Positions 18,905 through 28,396 of a stretch of DNA of 64,000 nt are shown here, piece by piece. The position numbers and the translations under genes are program-made. A model generated the notes under the pieces. That model did not search any database, was not told the origin of the DNA, and saw nothing but the letters and a program-made list of their open reading frames with translations. The stretch spans positions 62,001 through 126,000 of the forward strand of contig SVLM01000001.1 in NCBI GenBank assembly GCA_015067945.1, read 5' to 3'. The stretch's first letter is position 1. Each line of letters begins with the position of its first letter. This stretch comes from Oscillospiraceae bacterium (GTDB taxonomy: Bacteria > Bacillota > Clostridia > Oscillospirales > Oscillospiraceae).

Positions 18905-19402
18905 ATGAAAATTCTTGTTTTGTCTGATTCCCATGCCGGTCTCAGCTTTATGCGTCGCGTGATCCGTTGCGTGAAACCGGATGCTGTGGTTCATTTGGGC
19001 GATTTTCATGAAGATGCTGAGGTTATGGCGGAGGAACATCCTAGTATCCGTTTTCATATGGTTCCCGGCAACTGCGATTTCCATCGCCTGTTTAATTGCG
19101 GACCGGAGATCCTGTGCTATGATGTTTGCGGCGTCCGGCTGTACATGACCCACGGCCACAAGCATGAGGTCAAGCGGACCATGCTTCCGCTCCTTGCAGA
19201 CGCCCGGGCGGCAGGTGCTGCTGCGGCACTGTACGGCCACACCCACACGGCTGTATGCTATCAGGAGGAAGATGGCCTGTGGGTACTTAATCCCGGTCCT
19301 TGCGGCAGCTCCGGTGGCAGCGTTGGACTCATTGAAACAGATGGGAATATGATTAAAGCCTGCCGGCTGTTAAGGCAGGCAGACTTGGAGGTAACTGTAT
19401 GA
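18905..19402 (+). CDS. YfcE/MJ0936-family metallophosphoesterase
   Basis: LSDSHAG, HLGDFHEDAE, GNCDF, THGHKHEV, GHTH motifs. Confidence 0.9.
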   Translation: MKILVLSDSHAGLSFMRRVIRCVKPDAVVHLGDFHEDAEVMAEEHPSIRFHMVPGNCDFHRLFNCGPEILCYDVCGVRLYMTHGHKHEVKRTMLPLLADARAAGAAAALYGHTHTAVCYQEEDGLWVLNPGPCGSSGGSVGLIETDGNMIKACRLLRQADLEVTV

Positions 19403-20166
19403 TTCTGGCAGTGGATATTGGCAATTCCAACATTGTCATTGGCGGCGTGGAGGGCGACCGTATTGTTTTTGAATCCCGAATTCGCACCGATGCCACCAAA
19501 ACCTCCGATGAATACTGTGTTGACCTGAAGATCCTGCTGGATGTTCAGGGGGTCGATACATCGTCGATTGAAGGTTCCATTATCGCATCTGTTGTTCCTC
19601 AGGTGCTCAATTCCTTCCAGACAGCGATCTTAAAGCTCACCGGAAAGACCAGTCTTGTGGTAGGCCCAGGTCTGAAAACCGGACTGAATATCAAGATTGA
19701 GAATCCAGCCCAGACCGGTGCCGACCTTGTGGTTGGCTGTGTGGCCGCACTGCGGGAGCATAAGCCGCCCCTGATCGTTGTGGATATGGGCACGGCAACC
19801 ACTGTTGTCGTGCTGGACGAATCCGGTGCATTGATCGGCGGCTCCATCAGCCCCGGTGTCAAGATTTCCATGGACGCTTTGACGGAGCGGACAGCTCTGC
19901 TACCCGGCTTACAGCTGGATCAGCCCAAGCGAGCCATTGGCAAGAACACCATCGATTGTATGCGAAGCGGTATTATGCTGGGCACTGCCTGCATGCTGGA
20001 CGGCCTGATTGCACGAATGGAAGCTGAGCTGGGATGCAAAACTACGGTTGTGGCCACCGGCGGCATTGCAAAATTTGTTCTGCCCATGTGTCAGACCCCT
20101 GTCATTTATGACAAGGATCTGATCATCAAAGGCCTTGCGGCACTGTATCGGGATAATAAGCGTTAA
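19399..20166 (+). CDS. coaX: Type III pantothenate kinase
   Basis: MILAVDIGNSNIVIGG, GADLVVGCVAA, DMGTATT, GGSISPGVKISMDAL. Confidence 0.95.
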   Translation: MILAVDIGNSNIVIGGVEGDRIVFESRIRTDATKTSDEYCVDLKILLDVQGVDTSSIEGSIIASVVPQVLNSFQTAILKLTGKTSLVVGPGLKTGLNIKIENPAQTGADLVVGCVAALREHKPPLIVVDMGTATTVVVLDESGALIGGSISPGVKISMDALTERTALLPGLQLDQPKRAIGKNTIDCMRSGIMLGTACMLDGLIARMEAELGCKTTVVATGGIAKFVLPMCQTPVIYDKDLIIKGLAALYRDNKR

Positions 20167-20315
20167 ACAAACATCAAAAACAACACTGCCACAGTAAGTC
20201 CGATAATTGCTGCGGCGGTCAAAGCGGTGTCGATGGCCTTGTCGATGCGGTACTGACGGTCTGCGGCATTTGGGTAGGGTCTGGCAGTGACTTGCTGAAT
20301 AACAGTTTTGTTCAT
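20163..20315 (-). CDS. Small hypothetical membrane protein (50 aa)
   Basis: MNKTVIQQVTARPYPNAADRQYRIDKAIDTALTAAAIIGLTVAVLFLMFV; RBS AAGGAGGAAAC upstream of ATG. Confidence 0.55.
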   Translation of the reverse strand: MNKTVIQQVTARPYPNAADRQYRIDKAIDTALTAAAIIGLTVAVLFLMFV

Positions 20316-20479
20316 GGTTGTTTCCTCCTTGGTTTTGCTTGTAATTGGAGTATACAACACATTAAGTACAATAAAACGGACCAAACAAAAGAATTCACGC
20401 ACATTTTTTCGTATATAACCCGGTTGCATCTCGATGGAAAATGTGCTATGATTAGAAAAACGAAAATGGGGGAGAGCCA

Positions 20480-20899
20480 ATGAACTTCCTTGAAACAGTT
20501 ATGGAAAAATGGAATACATTCACAGCCAAGGCGAGGCCGGTGTTGGAATCTGCCCAAAATGTCTGCACCGAGACGGGCCGAGCTGTGAAGAATGTCAGTA
20601 GCTACGTTATTAAAATGCGTAAGATATTTCTGGCAATTCCGGTGGTTTGGGGTGCCATTTATATGGCAATTTATAACGAAGCAAATCTGCCGGCGATTGT
20701 TGGCTTGGATCTGCAGACCAACGGTGACTTTGGCATTCAGGTCATTCGGGAGCTGGCAGTGTTGGGCCCGGTGGTCATTACCGGTGTATGCCTGCTTCTG
20801 ATGTTCTGTTCCCGCCGATTGCTGACTCCATGGCTGGTCAGTATGTTTTCGCTGCTGCTGCCGGTCATTATCCTGATTACCAATACCTTTCCTGCATAA
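20480..20899 (+). CDS. Hypothetical membrane protein (139 aa)
   Basis: Three predicted TM stretches; RBS GGGGGAG upstream. Confidence 0.6.
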   Translation: MNFLETVMEKWNTFTAKARPVLESAQNVCTETGRAVKNVSSYVIKMRKIFLAIPVVWGAIYMAIYNEANLPAIVGLDLQTNGDFGIQVIRELAVLGPVVITGVCLLLMFCSRRLLTPWLVSMFSLLLPVIILITNTFPA

Positions 20900-20902
20900 T
20901 AC

Positions 20903-20941
20903 TGTCATTGTGAGCCAGTGATCACACTGGCGTGGCAATCT
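20903..20941. repeat. Probable dispersed intergenic palindromic repeat (GTCATTGTGAGCCAGTG..CACTGGCGTGGCAATCT type)
   Basis: ccagtg-atca-cactgg core flanked by gtcattg / tggcaat; resembles repeats recalled from related gut Clostridia. Confidence 0.45.
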
Positions 20942-20953
20942 CCCGGTTATAAC

Positions 20954-20983
20954 AAAAAAGCGTGCTGATTTCAGCACGCTTTT
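20954..20983. terminator. Terminator between the membrane protein and HAD genes
   Basis: aaaagcgtgctga-ttt-cagcacgctttt. Confidence 0.8.
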
Positions 20984-20987
20984 GTCA

Positions 20988-21608
20988 TTATTTAAATAAA
21001 TCCAACAGTTCATCAGTTGTTCTGACAATTTCTGCTCCGGCCTCCTTCATTTCTGTGATGTCGCCATAACCCCATGTTACAGCAACTGGCTGCAGCAGAT
21101 TCTCCTTCGCACCAACTACATCGAAAATTGTGTCGCCGACCATAACACCGCCTGGACCGCTGCGGTCAAGCAGAAAAGCGATCACATCTTCCTTTTTACT
21201 GCGGCTATCATCGGCGGTCGCACCGCAGATGATCTCAAAGTATTGAGCAAGCTCAAAATGCTCCAAAATCTCGATGGCCATATGCTCCGGTTTGGAGGTA
21301 GCTACAAACAGCCGATGCCCTCGGGACTTCAACCCATCCAGCAATTCGCGGATACCGGGGTAGGGGAAATTCTCAAACTTGCCAAGGGTAACATACCGTT
21401 TCCGATACACGGCAATAGCTTCATCCACCCGATCCACCGGAACACCGAATTTGGGGAAAGAATCCCGCAGGGGAGGACCTACAAACACCCGCAGGGCGTT
21501 ACGTTCCGGAATTGGTAAACCGAAGTGTTCCAACGCAGCAATGGCACAGTTGATGATGCCCTCACCGGAGTCGGTTAATGTGCCGTCTAGGTCGAATAGG
21601 ATGTTCAT
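20988..21608 (-). CDS. HAD-superfamily phosphatase (phosphoglycolate phosphatase-like)
   Basis: MNILFDLDGTLTDSGEGI, VATSKPE, MVGDTIFDVVGA. Confidence 0.88.
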   Translation of the reverse strand: MNILFDLDGTLTDSGEGIINCAIAALEHFGLPIPERNALRVFVGPPLRDSFPKFGVPVDRVDEAIAVYRKRYVTLGKFENFPYPGIRELLDGLKSRGHRLFVATSKPEHMAIEILEHFELAQYFEIICGATADDSRSKKEDVIAFLLDRSGPGGVMVGDTIFDVVGAKENLLQPVAVTWGYGDITEMKEAGAEIVRTTDELLDLFK

Positions 21609-21736
21609 ACACCACTGTCCTTTCTCTGTTTAGGTTAGTATAGCATAGAGCAGTAATTTTCGCAACCGAAGTAATGCTTTTTGGAAAGGCAGAATATAAT
21701 TGCAGCCTATCTCGTTTAAGACTGAACTCACGAAAA

Positions 21737-21975
21737 GTGAAATTGTTCACTACACTCACGGTGAGATTATTTCCCTGCGGAAATTGTGATATTTATTGCT
21801 AACACGTCAAGTGAAATCAAATCCACCCACCGCCTCAGCGATTTCACACGCCGAAGGCGTATTTTATATTGCGTAGCAATATTTCACTCACCCGAAGGGT
21901 GAATTTTGTTGCAAAACCGACTTGTCGAAACAAGTCGGTTTTGCTGGAAAGGTGGCATAAATCAACCACCCTACG
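21737..21975. repeat. Array of at least six consecutive short hairpins in an intergenic region
   Basis: gtgaa/ttcac, ctcac/gtgag, acgcc/ggcgt, atattgc/gcaatat, tcaccc/gggtga, gcaaaaccgacttg/caagtcggttttgc. Confidence 0.7.
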
Positions 21976-22055
21976 CATATTGGATTGAACTCACGAGAAT
22001 CAATTTTTAAACTGCGCCTTACTGCGGTTTTGTCCATACATTCTCTACGCTCTGA

Positions 22056-23078
22056 TCACGGTTTCTTCTCTGGTTCTCTTGTTGTTTTATCCAGTGCAGC
22101 GATCATTTGTTCCTCGAAGTTCGTAGCATTTGCTCTTACCGCATGAATATCATTAATTATCTTTCCAACTGTACCATCAAATATCTCGTTATCCAAGCAA
22201 ACATTGATGATCTTCTTTTCAAATGCATCTGCCGTTATAATCTCTATTTTAACATCCTCGGATTTGACCGAGTTTGCCGATGTAAAAACAATTAAATTTT
22301 TTGAAGATTTGATTTTTTCACGCAAAACCTTGCGCCAATTATCTCCACCTCGAATTCCGGTGTCGTACCACAACCGGAACCCGATCCGCTGTAAAATATG
22401 GAGTTTTTCCTCAACTTTTGTTTTATCTCTATGCGAATAACTGACAAAAATATAATCGTCGGGGCCAACATAGGGAAGTGCAACTTTTCGTTGGGAATTC
22501 AGTTTGACTTCAATGCTTCTGGCACGTTCAATAATCCCGTCAAGTTGCAGCAAAAGATTCTTTTCGTTAAATACCGAATCCTCTCCACCGTACAAAACAA
22601 TATTATCAAAAAGATTGGGATTATCTACATAAACATGCTTCAATGTTCTGCCGGTTGTCAGCCGTTGCTGGCGGCAAGATTCATCATAGCAAAGTGTTAC
22701 ATTTTCAAGAGTGGCATCGTCTATATACACATAAATCAGGGTAACGTAATTTCCGTAATCGGCTTTCAAGTTTTTCAAAAAATCAATATCCGAGCAAGCA
22801 ACCGATGTAAAAATATCTTCCGCACCGTTTGCAGCCCTCTCAAAATCCTTTTTATTAAACCCTACCAAACGATTGTTTACCAGGTACGAGTAGTCACACT
22901 GACTCTGAATTTCATCCGGTGTGGAAAACACAGAAAATCCGTCCGCTGAAATCGACGTGATATCCTCTTCGCTGCTGGAATAATAGATTTTTTCCATACG
23001 TTTGAATCCGCTGGCATCAAAATGAGAACGAACCCTCCGTCCGATTTCTCCCGTAAGTCCATACAAAACAATAAACAT
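22056..23078 (-). CDS. TIR-domain protein with guanylate-kinase-like (degenerate) N-terminal region
   Basis: DDYIFVSYSHRDKTKVEEKLHILQRIGFRLWYDTGIRGGDNW ... SKNLIVFTSANSVKSEDVKIEIITA (TIR); N-terminus MFIVLYGLTGEIGRR. Confidence 0.8.
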   Translation of the reverse strand: MFIVLYGLTGEIGRRVRSHFDASGFKRMEKIYYSSSEEDITSISADGFSVFSTPDEIQSQCDYSYLVNNRLVGFNKKDFERAANGAEDIFTSVACSDIDFLKNLKADYGNYVTLIYVYIDDATLENVTLCYDESCRQQRLTTGRTLKHVYVDNPNLFDNIVLYGGEDSVFNEKNLLLQLDGIIERARSIEVKLNSQRKVALPYVGPDDYIFVSYSHRDKTKVEEKLHILQRIGFRLWYDTGIRGGDNWRKVLREKIKSSKNLIVFTSANSVKSEDVKIEIITADAFEKKIINVCLDNEIFDGTVGKIINDIHAVRANATNFEEQMIAALDKTTREPEKKP

Positions 23079-23348
23079 ATCCGCCGCCCAGCCTTTCTTT
23101 CCGAAAAATTACTATAATAACTATGACTTTTAAACCGTTTGTTCTTTTATACTACAATAAAAATCAACTATTTGCAATAGGTTTTGAAAATAATATCCGT
23201 TATTCCCAAAAACAGGATGTGCGTCTTCTGTTGAACTTGTTATTGCTTTTGCAAGGCTCAATCTCTCCCAACCCGAATGCTATATTTTAAGCCAAAACAC
23301 ATAAAAGGTAGCATCAAATGGCGGCCTCTTCGAATTCCATGCCGCCAA

Positions 23349-23380
23349 TAAAAAGACCAGCCTTATGGCTGGTCTTTTTA
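23349..23380 (-). terminator. Terminator downstream of the tRNA-Ser gene
   Basis: aaaaagaccagcc-ttat-ggctggtcttttt. Confidence 0.8.
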
Positions 23381-23381
23381 T

Positions 23382-23470
23382 TGGCGGAGAGAGTGGGATT
23401 CGAACCCACGGTGGGTTGCCCCATCACCAGTTTTCAAGACTGGCTCCTTAAACCGCTCGGACATCTCTCC
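23382..23470 (-). tRNA. tRNA-Ser (anticodon TGA)
   Basis: GGAGAGATGTCCGAGCGG..CAGTCTTGAAAACTG..GGTTCGAATCCCACTCTCTCCGCCA, class II variable arm, encoded CCA. Confidence 0.95.
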
Positions 23471-23476
23471 GTTCAT

Positions 23477-23553
23477 TGGCACACCAGAAGGAATTCGAAT
23501 CCCCGACCTTCCGCTTAGGAGGCGGACGCTCTATCCTGCTGAGCTACTGGTGC
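23477..23553 (-). tRNA. tRNA-Arg (anticodon CCT)
   Basis: GCACCAGTAGCTCAGCAGGATAGAGCGTCCGCCTCCTAAGCGGAAGGTCGGGGATTCGAATTCCTTCTGGTGTGCCA. Confidence 0.95.
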
Positions 23554-23667
23554 ATATTCCGCTCGGTTATTGTAACGAAAAAAAGTCGTTCTGTCAACAA
23601 AAACAGATAGATTATTTTCCGTTATCAACATATACTGTCCGGTAGATGATGAAGAGGAGGATAAAAT

Positions 23668-23748
23668 ATGGAAGAAAAGAATGAAAGAGCTACAGATATT
23701 GATGATCTGATCTTTGGTGAGGAAGAATCCGGGCCAAGTCAGCGGTGA
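23668..23748 (+). CDS. Possible micropeptide, 26 aa (MEEKNERATDIDDLIFGEEESGPSQR)
   Basis: Near-consensus SD GAGGAGG 7 bp before ATG; too short for the ORF track. Confidence 0.35.
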   Translation: MEEKNERATDIDDLIFGEEESGPSQR

Positions 23749-23844
23749 AAACCGGGATTTTTTGGGAATACCTCTTTACAGATGGGCTAGTTTCGGCTAT
23801 AATATTACGGAAAAATCGAAACTGACAGAAATGAGTGCCTTTCT

Positions 23845-24972
23845 ATGAATATTGAATTTGATTCTTATAAGCAGAAACTCAATGACATTAAGCCCGCTTT
23901 GGACGGCCTTGCAGATTCCTTGAATCTTGAGGGTCTACGTAACGAGCTGGAGCGTCTTCACGCCATGCAGGAAGCTCCCGGCTTTTGGGATGATCCTGAA
24001 CGCAGCCAGAAAACGGTTATGAAAACCAAGCAGACCGAAACCAAAATCACCCGTTACGAGAAAATGGTTTCCTCTTGGGAGGATTTGATCACCATCTGCG
24101 AAATGGCTGAGGAAGAGGACGACGATTCCATGCTGCCGGAGCTGAAAGAGGGCTTTGCCGCTCTGACCGCAGAAATGGAGAGCTGCCGTTTGGAGACTCT
24201 TCTCACCGGCAAGTTTGACAAAAACAATGCCATTATGAGCTTCCAGTCCGGTGCAGGCGGCACCGAGGCACAGGATTGGTGTCAGATGCTGTACCGTATG
24301 TACACTCGCTGGGCGGAACGCAGTGGCTTCACCTATACGATTTTGGACTATCAGGAGGGCGACGAAGCAGGCCTGAAGTCTGCATCCATTATGGTCGAGG
24401 GCGAGAACGCTTACGGCTTCCTGAAGGGCGAAAACGGCGTCCACCGCTTGGTTCGTGTTTCTCCCTTCGATGCCAATGCCCGTCGGCAGACATCCTTCTC
24501 CGCTATTGAAGTCATTCCGGAGATCGAGGATGATTCCGAGGACTTTGAGATCAAGCAGGAAGACTATGAAATGCAGGTCTACCGTTCCTCCGGTGCCGGC
24601 GGTCAGCACGTCAATAAGACATCCTCTGCAGTCCGTCTGATTCATAAGGCCACCGGCATTGTGGTATCCTGCCAGACTCAGCGCAGCCAGTTCCAGAACA
24701 AGGAAACCTGTCTGAAGATGCTCCGCAGTAAGCTGGTTGAGATCCGCGAGCGTGAACACTTGGCAACCATCGCTGATGTCAAGGGCGTTCAGCAGAAGAT
24801 CGAGTGGGGCAGCCAGATCCGTAACTATGTTTTCATGCCCTACACATTGGTTAAGGACACCCGCACCGGCTGTGAAACCTCCAATGTTAATGGTGTTATG
24901 GACGGTGCTTTGGACCCCTTTATCGAGGCATATTTGAATTGTTTGGCATCCGGTAACTGGGTTACAAAATAA
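23845..24972 (+). CDS. prfB: Peptide chain release factor 2
   Basis: GAGGTEAQDWCQMLYRMY and RSSGAGGQHVNKTSSAVR; continuous frame without frameshift. Confidence 0.95.
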   Translation: MNIEFDSYKQKLNDIKPALDGLADSLNLEGLRNELERLHAMQEAPGFWDDPERSQKTVMKTKQTETKITRYEKMVSSWEDLITICEMAEEEDDDSMLPELKEGFAALTAEMESCRLETLLTGKFDKNNAIMSFQSGAGGTEAQDWCQMLYRMYTRWAERSGFTYTILDYQEGDEAGLKSASIMVEGENAYGFLKGENGVHRLVRVSPFDANARRQTSFSAIEVIPEIEDDSEDFEIKQEDYEMQVYRSSGAGGQHVNKTSSAVRLIHKATGIVVSCQTQRSQFQNKETCLKMLRSKLVEIREREHLATIADVKGVQQKIEWGSQIRNYVFMPYTLVKDTRTGCETSNVNGVMDGALDPFIEAYLNCLASGNWVTK

Positions 24973-25056
24973 ATTCTCGAAAATACTTGAATTTTAGAAA
25001 TGAATATGCTATAATTACCAAGATTGTAACAAACCCGTGGAGGGAGGTTAAAGAAA

Positions 25057-25293
25057 ATGCCTGTTTATAAGATTATTCTCATTATTTTTGAGGTACTGGC
25101 CAGCATTGCACTGATCACTGTTGTTGTACTGCAGTCCGGTAAGGAAGAGGGACTGGGTGCCCTGAGCGGCAAGAGCGGTTCTTACATGAGCAAGAGCAAG
25201 TTCGGCAGCCTGGATAAGATTCTGTCCGCTGCTACCAAGTGGATTGCTCTGGTTTGGGTTCTGCTGACTCTGGCTTTGAGCATCGTTCACTAA
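25057..25293 (+). CDS. secG: Preprotein translocase subunit SecG
   Basis: 78 aa, two TM, VLQSGKEEGLGALSG. Confidence 0.93.
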   Translation: MPVYKIILIIFEVLASIALITVVVLQSGKEEGLGALSGKSGSYMSKSKFGSLDKILSAATKWIALVWVLLTLALSIVH

Positions 25294-25389
25294 TATAAAT
25301 TTAGCCACAGGGTTCGTCCCTGTGGTTATTTTTATGGACAATCTTCAAAGAATATGATACGATAAGCGAAAAGATAAGGAGGTCATAAC

Positions 25390-26832
25390 ATGTACTCAGT
25401 AAAGCTGGCAGGTCTTGAGCCTGCGTCCGTATTTGCCTATTTTGAAGAAATTTGTGCCATTCCACATGGCTCCCGAAATACAAAGGCCATCAGCGATTAC
25501 CTTGTAGCATTTGCCAAAGCCCACAACATCCGCTACATTCAGGACGAACTGAACAATGTCCTGCTGTTCCAGGAGGGCACCTGCGGTTACGAAGACCATC
25601 CCCCGGTGATTTTGCAGGGTCATATGGATATGGTCTGCGAGAAGGACGAGGATTGCCCCATCAATATGGATACTGACGCTCTGGATATCGCCCACGACGG
25701 TGAAAACATCTTTGCTAAGGGTACAACTCTTGGCGGCGATAACGGCATTGCTGTGGCTTACGCACTGGCTCTGCTGGCGGACAAATCCATTTCGCACCCG
25801 CCGCTGGAAGTCATCATCACCGTTGACGAGGAGATCGGCATGGAGGGTGCTGCCGGTGTGGATCTATCCATGCTGAAGGGCCGCACATTGATTAATCTGG
25901 ATTCCGAAGATGAGGGCGTTTTCACCGTTTCCTGTGCCGGCGGTGCCCGGGGTACAATCAGCCTGCCGCTGCAGCGTCGCATGGTGTACGGACCCTGCGT
26001 CCGCCTAACTGTGGATGGTCTGCAGGGTGGTCATTCCGGTGTGGAGATCCACAAAAACCGTGCCAATGCCAATAAGGTCATGGGTGAATTTTTGAGCCGG
26101 GTACAAAAGCTGATGCCTCTATGCATTACCAAGCTTCAGGGCGGTGCAAAGGACAATGCCATTCCCAGATCCTGTCAGGTCACATTGGTTCCTTTGGGTA
26201 TGTATATCGAGCGAATCAATGATATAGCTGCCCAGCTTCAGGAGGAGATCCGCACCCAGTATGATGAGCCGGAAGCCATCGTCCGGGGCGACGATGTGGA
26301 CGCACTGGGCGGCAATGCTCTGACAACCGAAGAAACCGCCAAGGTCATCGCCCTTTTGAACGCTGCACCCAATGGCGTTCAGGCCTGGAGTCAGGATATA
26401 CCCGGTCTGGTTCAGACCAGCCTGAACCTGGGCGTTGTGAATCTGGACGATAATCTGACCATGACCTTTGCTGTCCGCAGCAGCGTTAATGCAGAAAAGC
26501 GTGAGCTGCTCACAAAATTGGTGGAGCTTGCCAAATTCTATAACGGCACTTACAGCGAAATGGGCGATTATCCTGCCTGGGAATACCGGAAGGATTCTCC
26601 CTTGCGTGAGACTATGGTTCGAACGTTCCGCGAAATGTTCGGCAAGGAACCGGAGGTCGTGGCCATCCATGCCGGATTGGAATGCGGCTTGCTCAGTGAG
26701 AAGTTACCCGGTCTTGATTGTGTTTCTATCGGCCCGGATATGCAGGATATCCACACCAGCCGTGAAAAGCTGAACATTGCATCGACTGCCCGGACATGGC
26801 AGTTCCTGCTGGAAATTTTAAGAGCTTTGTAA
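25390..26832 (+). CDS. pepD: Aminoacyl-histidine dipeptidase (M20)
   Basis: LQGHMDMVCEKD, TTLGGDNGIAVAYALALL, ITVDEEIGMEGA, GGHSGVEIHKNRANA. Confidence 0.94.
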   Translation: MYSVKLAGLEPASVFAYFEEICAIPHGSRNTKAISDYLVAFAKAHNIRYIQDELNNVLLFQEGTCGYEDHPPVILQGHMDMVCEKDEDCPINMDTDALDIAHDGENIFAKGTTLGGDNGIAVAYALALLADKSISHPPLEVIITVDEEIGMEGAAGVDLSMLKGRTLINLDSEDEGVFTVSCAGGARGTISLPLQRRMVYGPCVRLTVDGLQGGHSGVEIHKNRANANKVMGEFLSRVQKLMPLCITKLQGGAKDNAIPRSCQVTLVPLGMYIERINDIAAQLQEEIRTQYDEPEAIVRGDDVDALGGNALTTEETAKVIALLNAAPNGVQAWSQDIPGLVQTSLNLGVVNLDDNLTMTFAVRSSVNAEKRELLTKLVELAKFYNGTYSEMGDYPAWEYRKDSPLRETMVRTFREMFGKEPEVVAIHAGLECGLLSEKLPGLDCVSIGPDMQDIHTSREKLNIASTARTWQFLLEILRAL

Positions 26833-26836
26833 TGGA

Positions 26837-26866
26837 AAATGACCTGCCTTGGCAGGTCATTTTTTC
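26837..26866. terminator. Terminator between convergent pepD and flippase genes
   Basis: aaaatgacctgcc-tt-ggcaggtcatttt. Confidence 0.85.
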
Positions 26867-28362
26867 CATATCAATCTTCTTAGCCATTTCACATCAGCGT
26901 TGCTAAGTACGCCGGTGCAGAACAGCAAACAAATGAAGACAACTGCAAATCCAAAACCACGCAGCAGGGCAGGTTGCAGAATACTTGCTGCAAGAATGGC
27001 GGCAACGGTGCAAAGCAGACATAAAACACCGCGAATCGGGGATATACTTACCTTGCTGATCATCAAAAGCCGCCGCAGACTGAGGATAAAATTTATGGCA
27101 TGGGTAACCAAAAAACTGATAAAGTACCCGAAAATACCGTGGCTTGGCAGCAGTATGAACAGAAAACAAACATCCATGATGTTGGTGATGATATTATATC
27201 GCACAGACGCCTTTTGCTCGCCCAGACCCTTGATCATAGCATCCGTAACTGCGTCTAAGTACAGCATGATGGTCAGCAGGGAAAACCACTGTAAATACCT
27301 TCCTGCATCGCTGTTTTGATATAGCCGCATACCCAACTCGTTTGCACACAAGAATAAGATTCCACCACATAATGTGCCGTACAACAGTGCTACCCGGAGG
27401 CTTTTTCTGACCAGATAACGGATTCTCCTATGACTGGCCGCAGCCTGACAACGTGCCAGTTCGGGAATTAACAGCTCCGTCAATCCGAATAAAATGGCCG
27501 CCGGAAACATCAGCACCGGAAACACCATGCCGGTAACCACGCCGAAATCCGCCAAGGCAGAAGCGGTGCCCGGATACAGTGCCAACCTCTTTGGCACCAT
27601 CAAATTCTCCACTGTGCTGATTCCGGTTCGCAGGTCATCCGCCACTGCTAGTGGAATTGCAGATTGAGAGAGCCTGGCTGCCATTGGGATCCGTTTTCCG
27701 GTTCGCGGACGCTCCTGTAACCGTAAAAATAAAAGGGCACTTAAGGTCATGCATGCCCCGAGACAGCCTCCGAGAATCACAGACTTGCAGGACCTGACCG
27801 GATCATGCCCAGCCCAAAGCGTCAGCAGAAGTACTGTGCATACCATTGAAAACAACTGCTCTACAATTTCCACAGCTGCCAGTGTTACGATTCGGTTCGC
27901 TCCGGTAAAATAACCTGTCATCACACCGCAAAGGCAGCTTACCGGCAAAAAAACAGCATACAGACGCAGAGCACCGATGATTTCCGGATTTCCGATCCAG
28001 TGAATTGCGATTGCTGGTGCAAGCAGATATACGAGCACTCCAACGCTGCCGCTAAACAGTATACTGTACAGAAGACATCCGGAAAGCACCCATGTCACAT
28101 TTTTCGAACGACCCCGCCCCAGCTCCTCCGCGGTAAGATACATGGTTGCCGTCCGGATTCCACCCATCCCGGCAACCATTGCCATTACGCCAACGGACAT
28201 GGTCAACTGCAGCAAGCCAATTCCCTCCGCACCGATCCGGCCCGAAAGATACACTTGAAAGGATGTTCCCACAAACCGCAGCAGCAGGTTGACTCCGGTC
28301 AGCATCAGGGCACTGTAGAATATGGGCAATTTCCTCTGCAAAGCAAACCCCTCCTTGTCCAC
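26857..28362 (-). CDS. MOP-superfamily flippase (SpoVB/polysaccharide biosynthesis-like)
   Basis: About 12-14 TM segments; SpoVB-like signature VGVMAMVAGMGGIRTATMYLTAEELG. Confidence 0.82.
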   Translation of the reverse strand: MDKEGFALQRKLPIFYSALMLTGVNLLLRFVGTSFQVYLSGRIGAEGIGLLQLTMSVGVMAMVAGMGGIRTATMYLTAEELGRGRSKNVTWVLSGCLLYSILFSGSVGVLVYLLAPAIAIHWIGNPEIIGALRLYAVFLPVSCLCGVMTGYFTGANRIVTLAAVEIVEQLFSMVCTVLLLTLWAGHDPVRSCKSVILGGCLGACMTLSALLFLRLQERPRTGKRIPMAARLSQSAIPLAVADDLRTGISTVENLMVPKRLALYPGTASALADFGVVTGMVFPVLMFPAAILFGLTELLIPELARCQAAASHRRIRYLVRKSLRVALLYGTLCGGILFLCANELGMRLYQNSDAGRYLQWFSLLTIMLYLDAVTDAMIKGLGEQKASVRYNIITNIMDVCFLFILLPSHGIFGYFISFLVTHAINFILSLRRLLMISKVSISPIRGVLCLLCTVAAILAASILQPALLRGFGFAVVFICLLFCTGVLSNADVKWLRRLIWKK

Positions 28363-28396
28363 AGTCTATGCGGACAAGAAGGGGGGATAGAACCCA

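Noticed and set aside
21737-21975. Interpreting the hairpin array as a CRISPR or an integron attC array
   Set aside because: Units differ in sequence and spacing and there are no cassette ORFs, cas genes or integrase.
23845-24000. Programmed +1 frameshift in prfB
   Set aside because: The frame is continuous through SLNLEGLRNELERL; no CTT TGA C slippery stop present.
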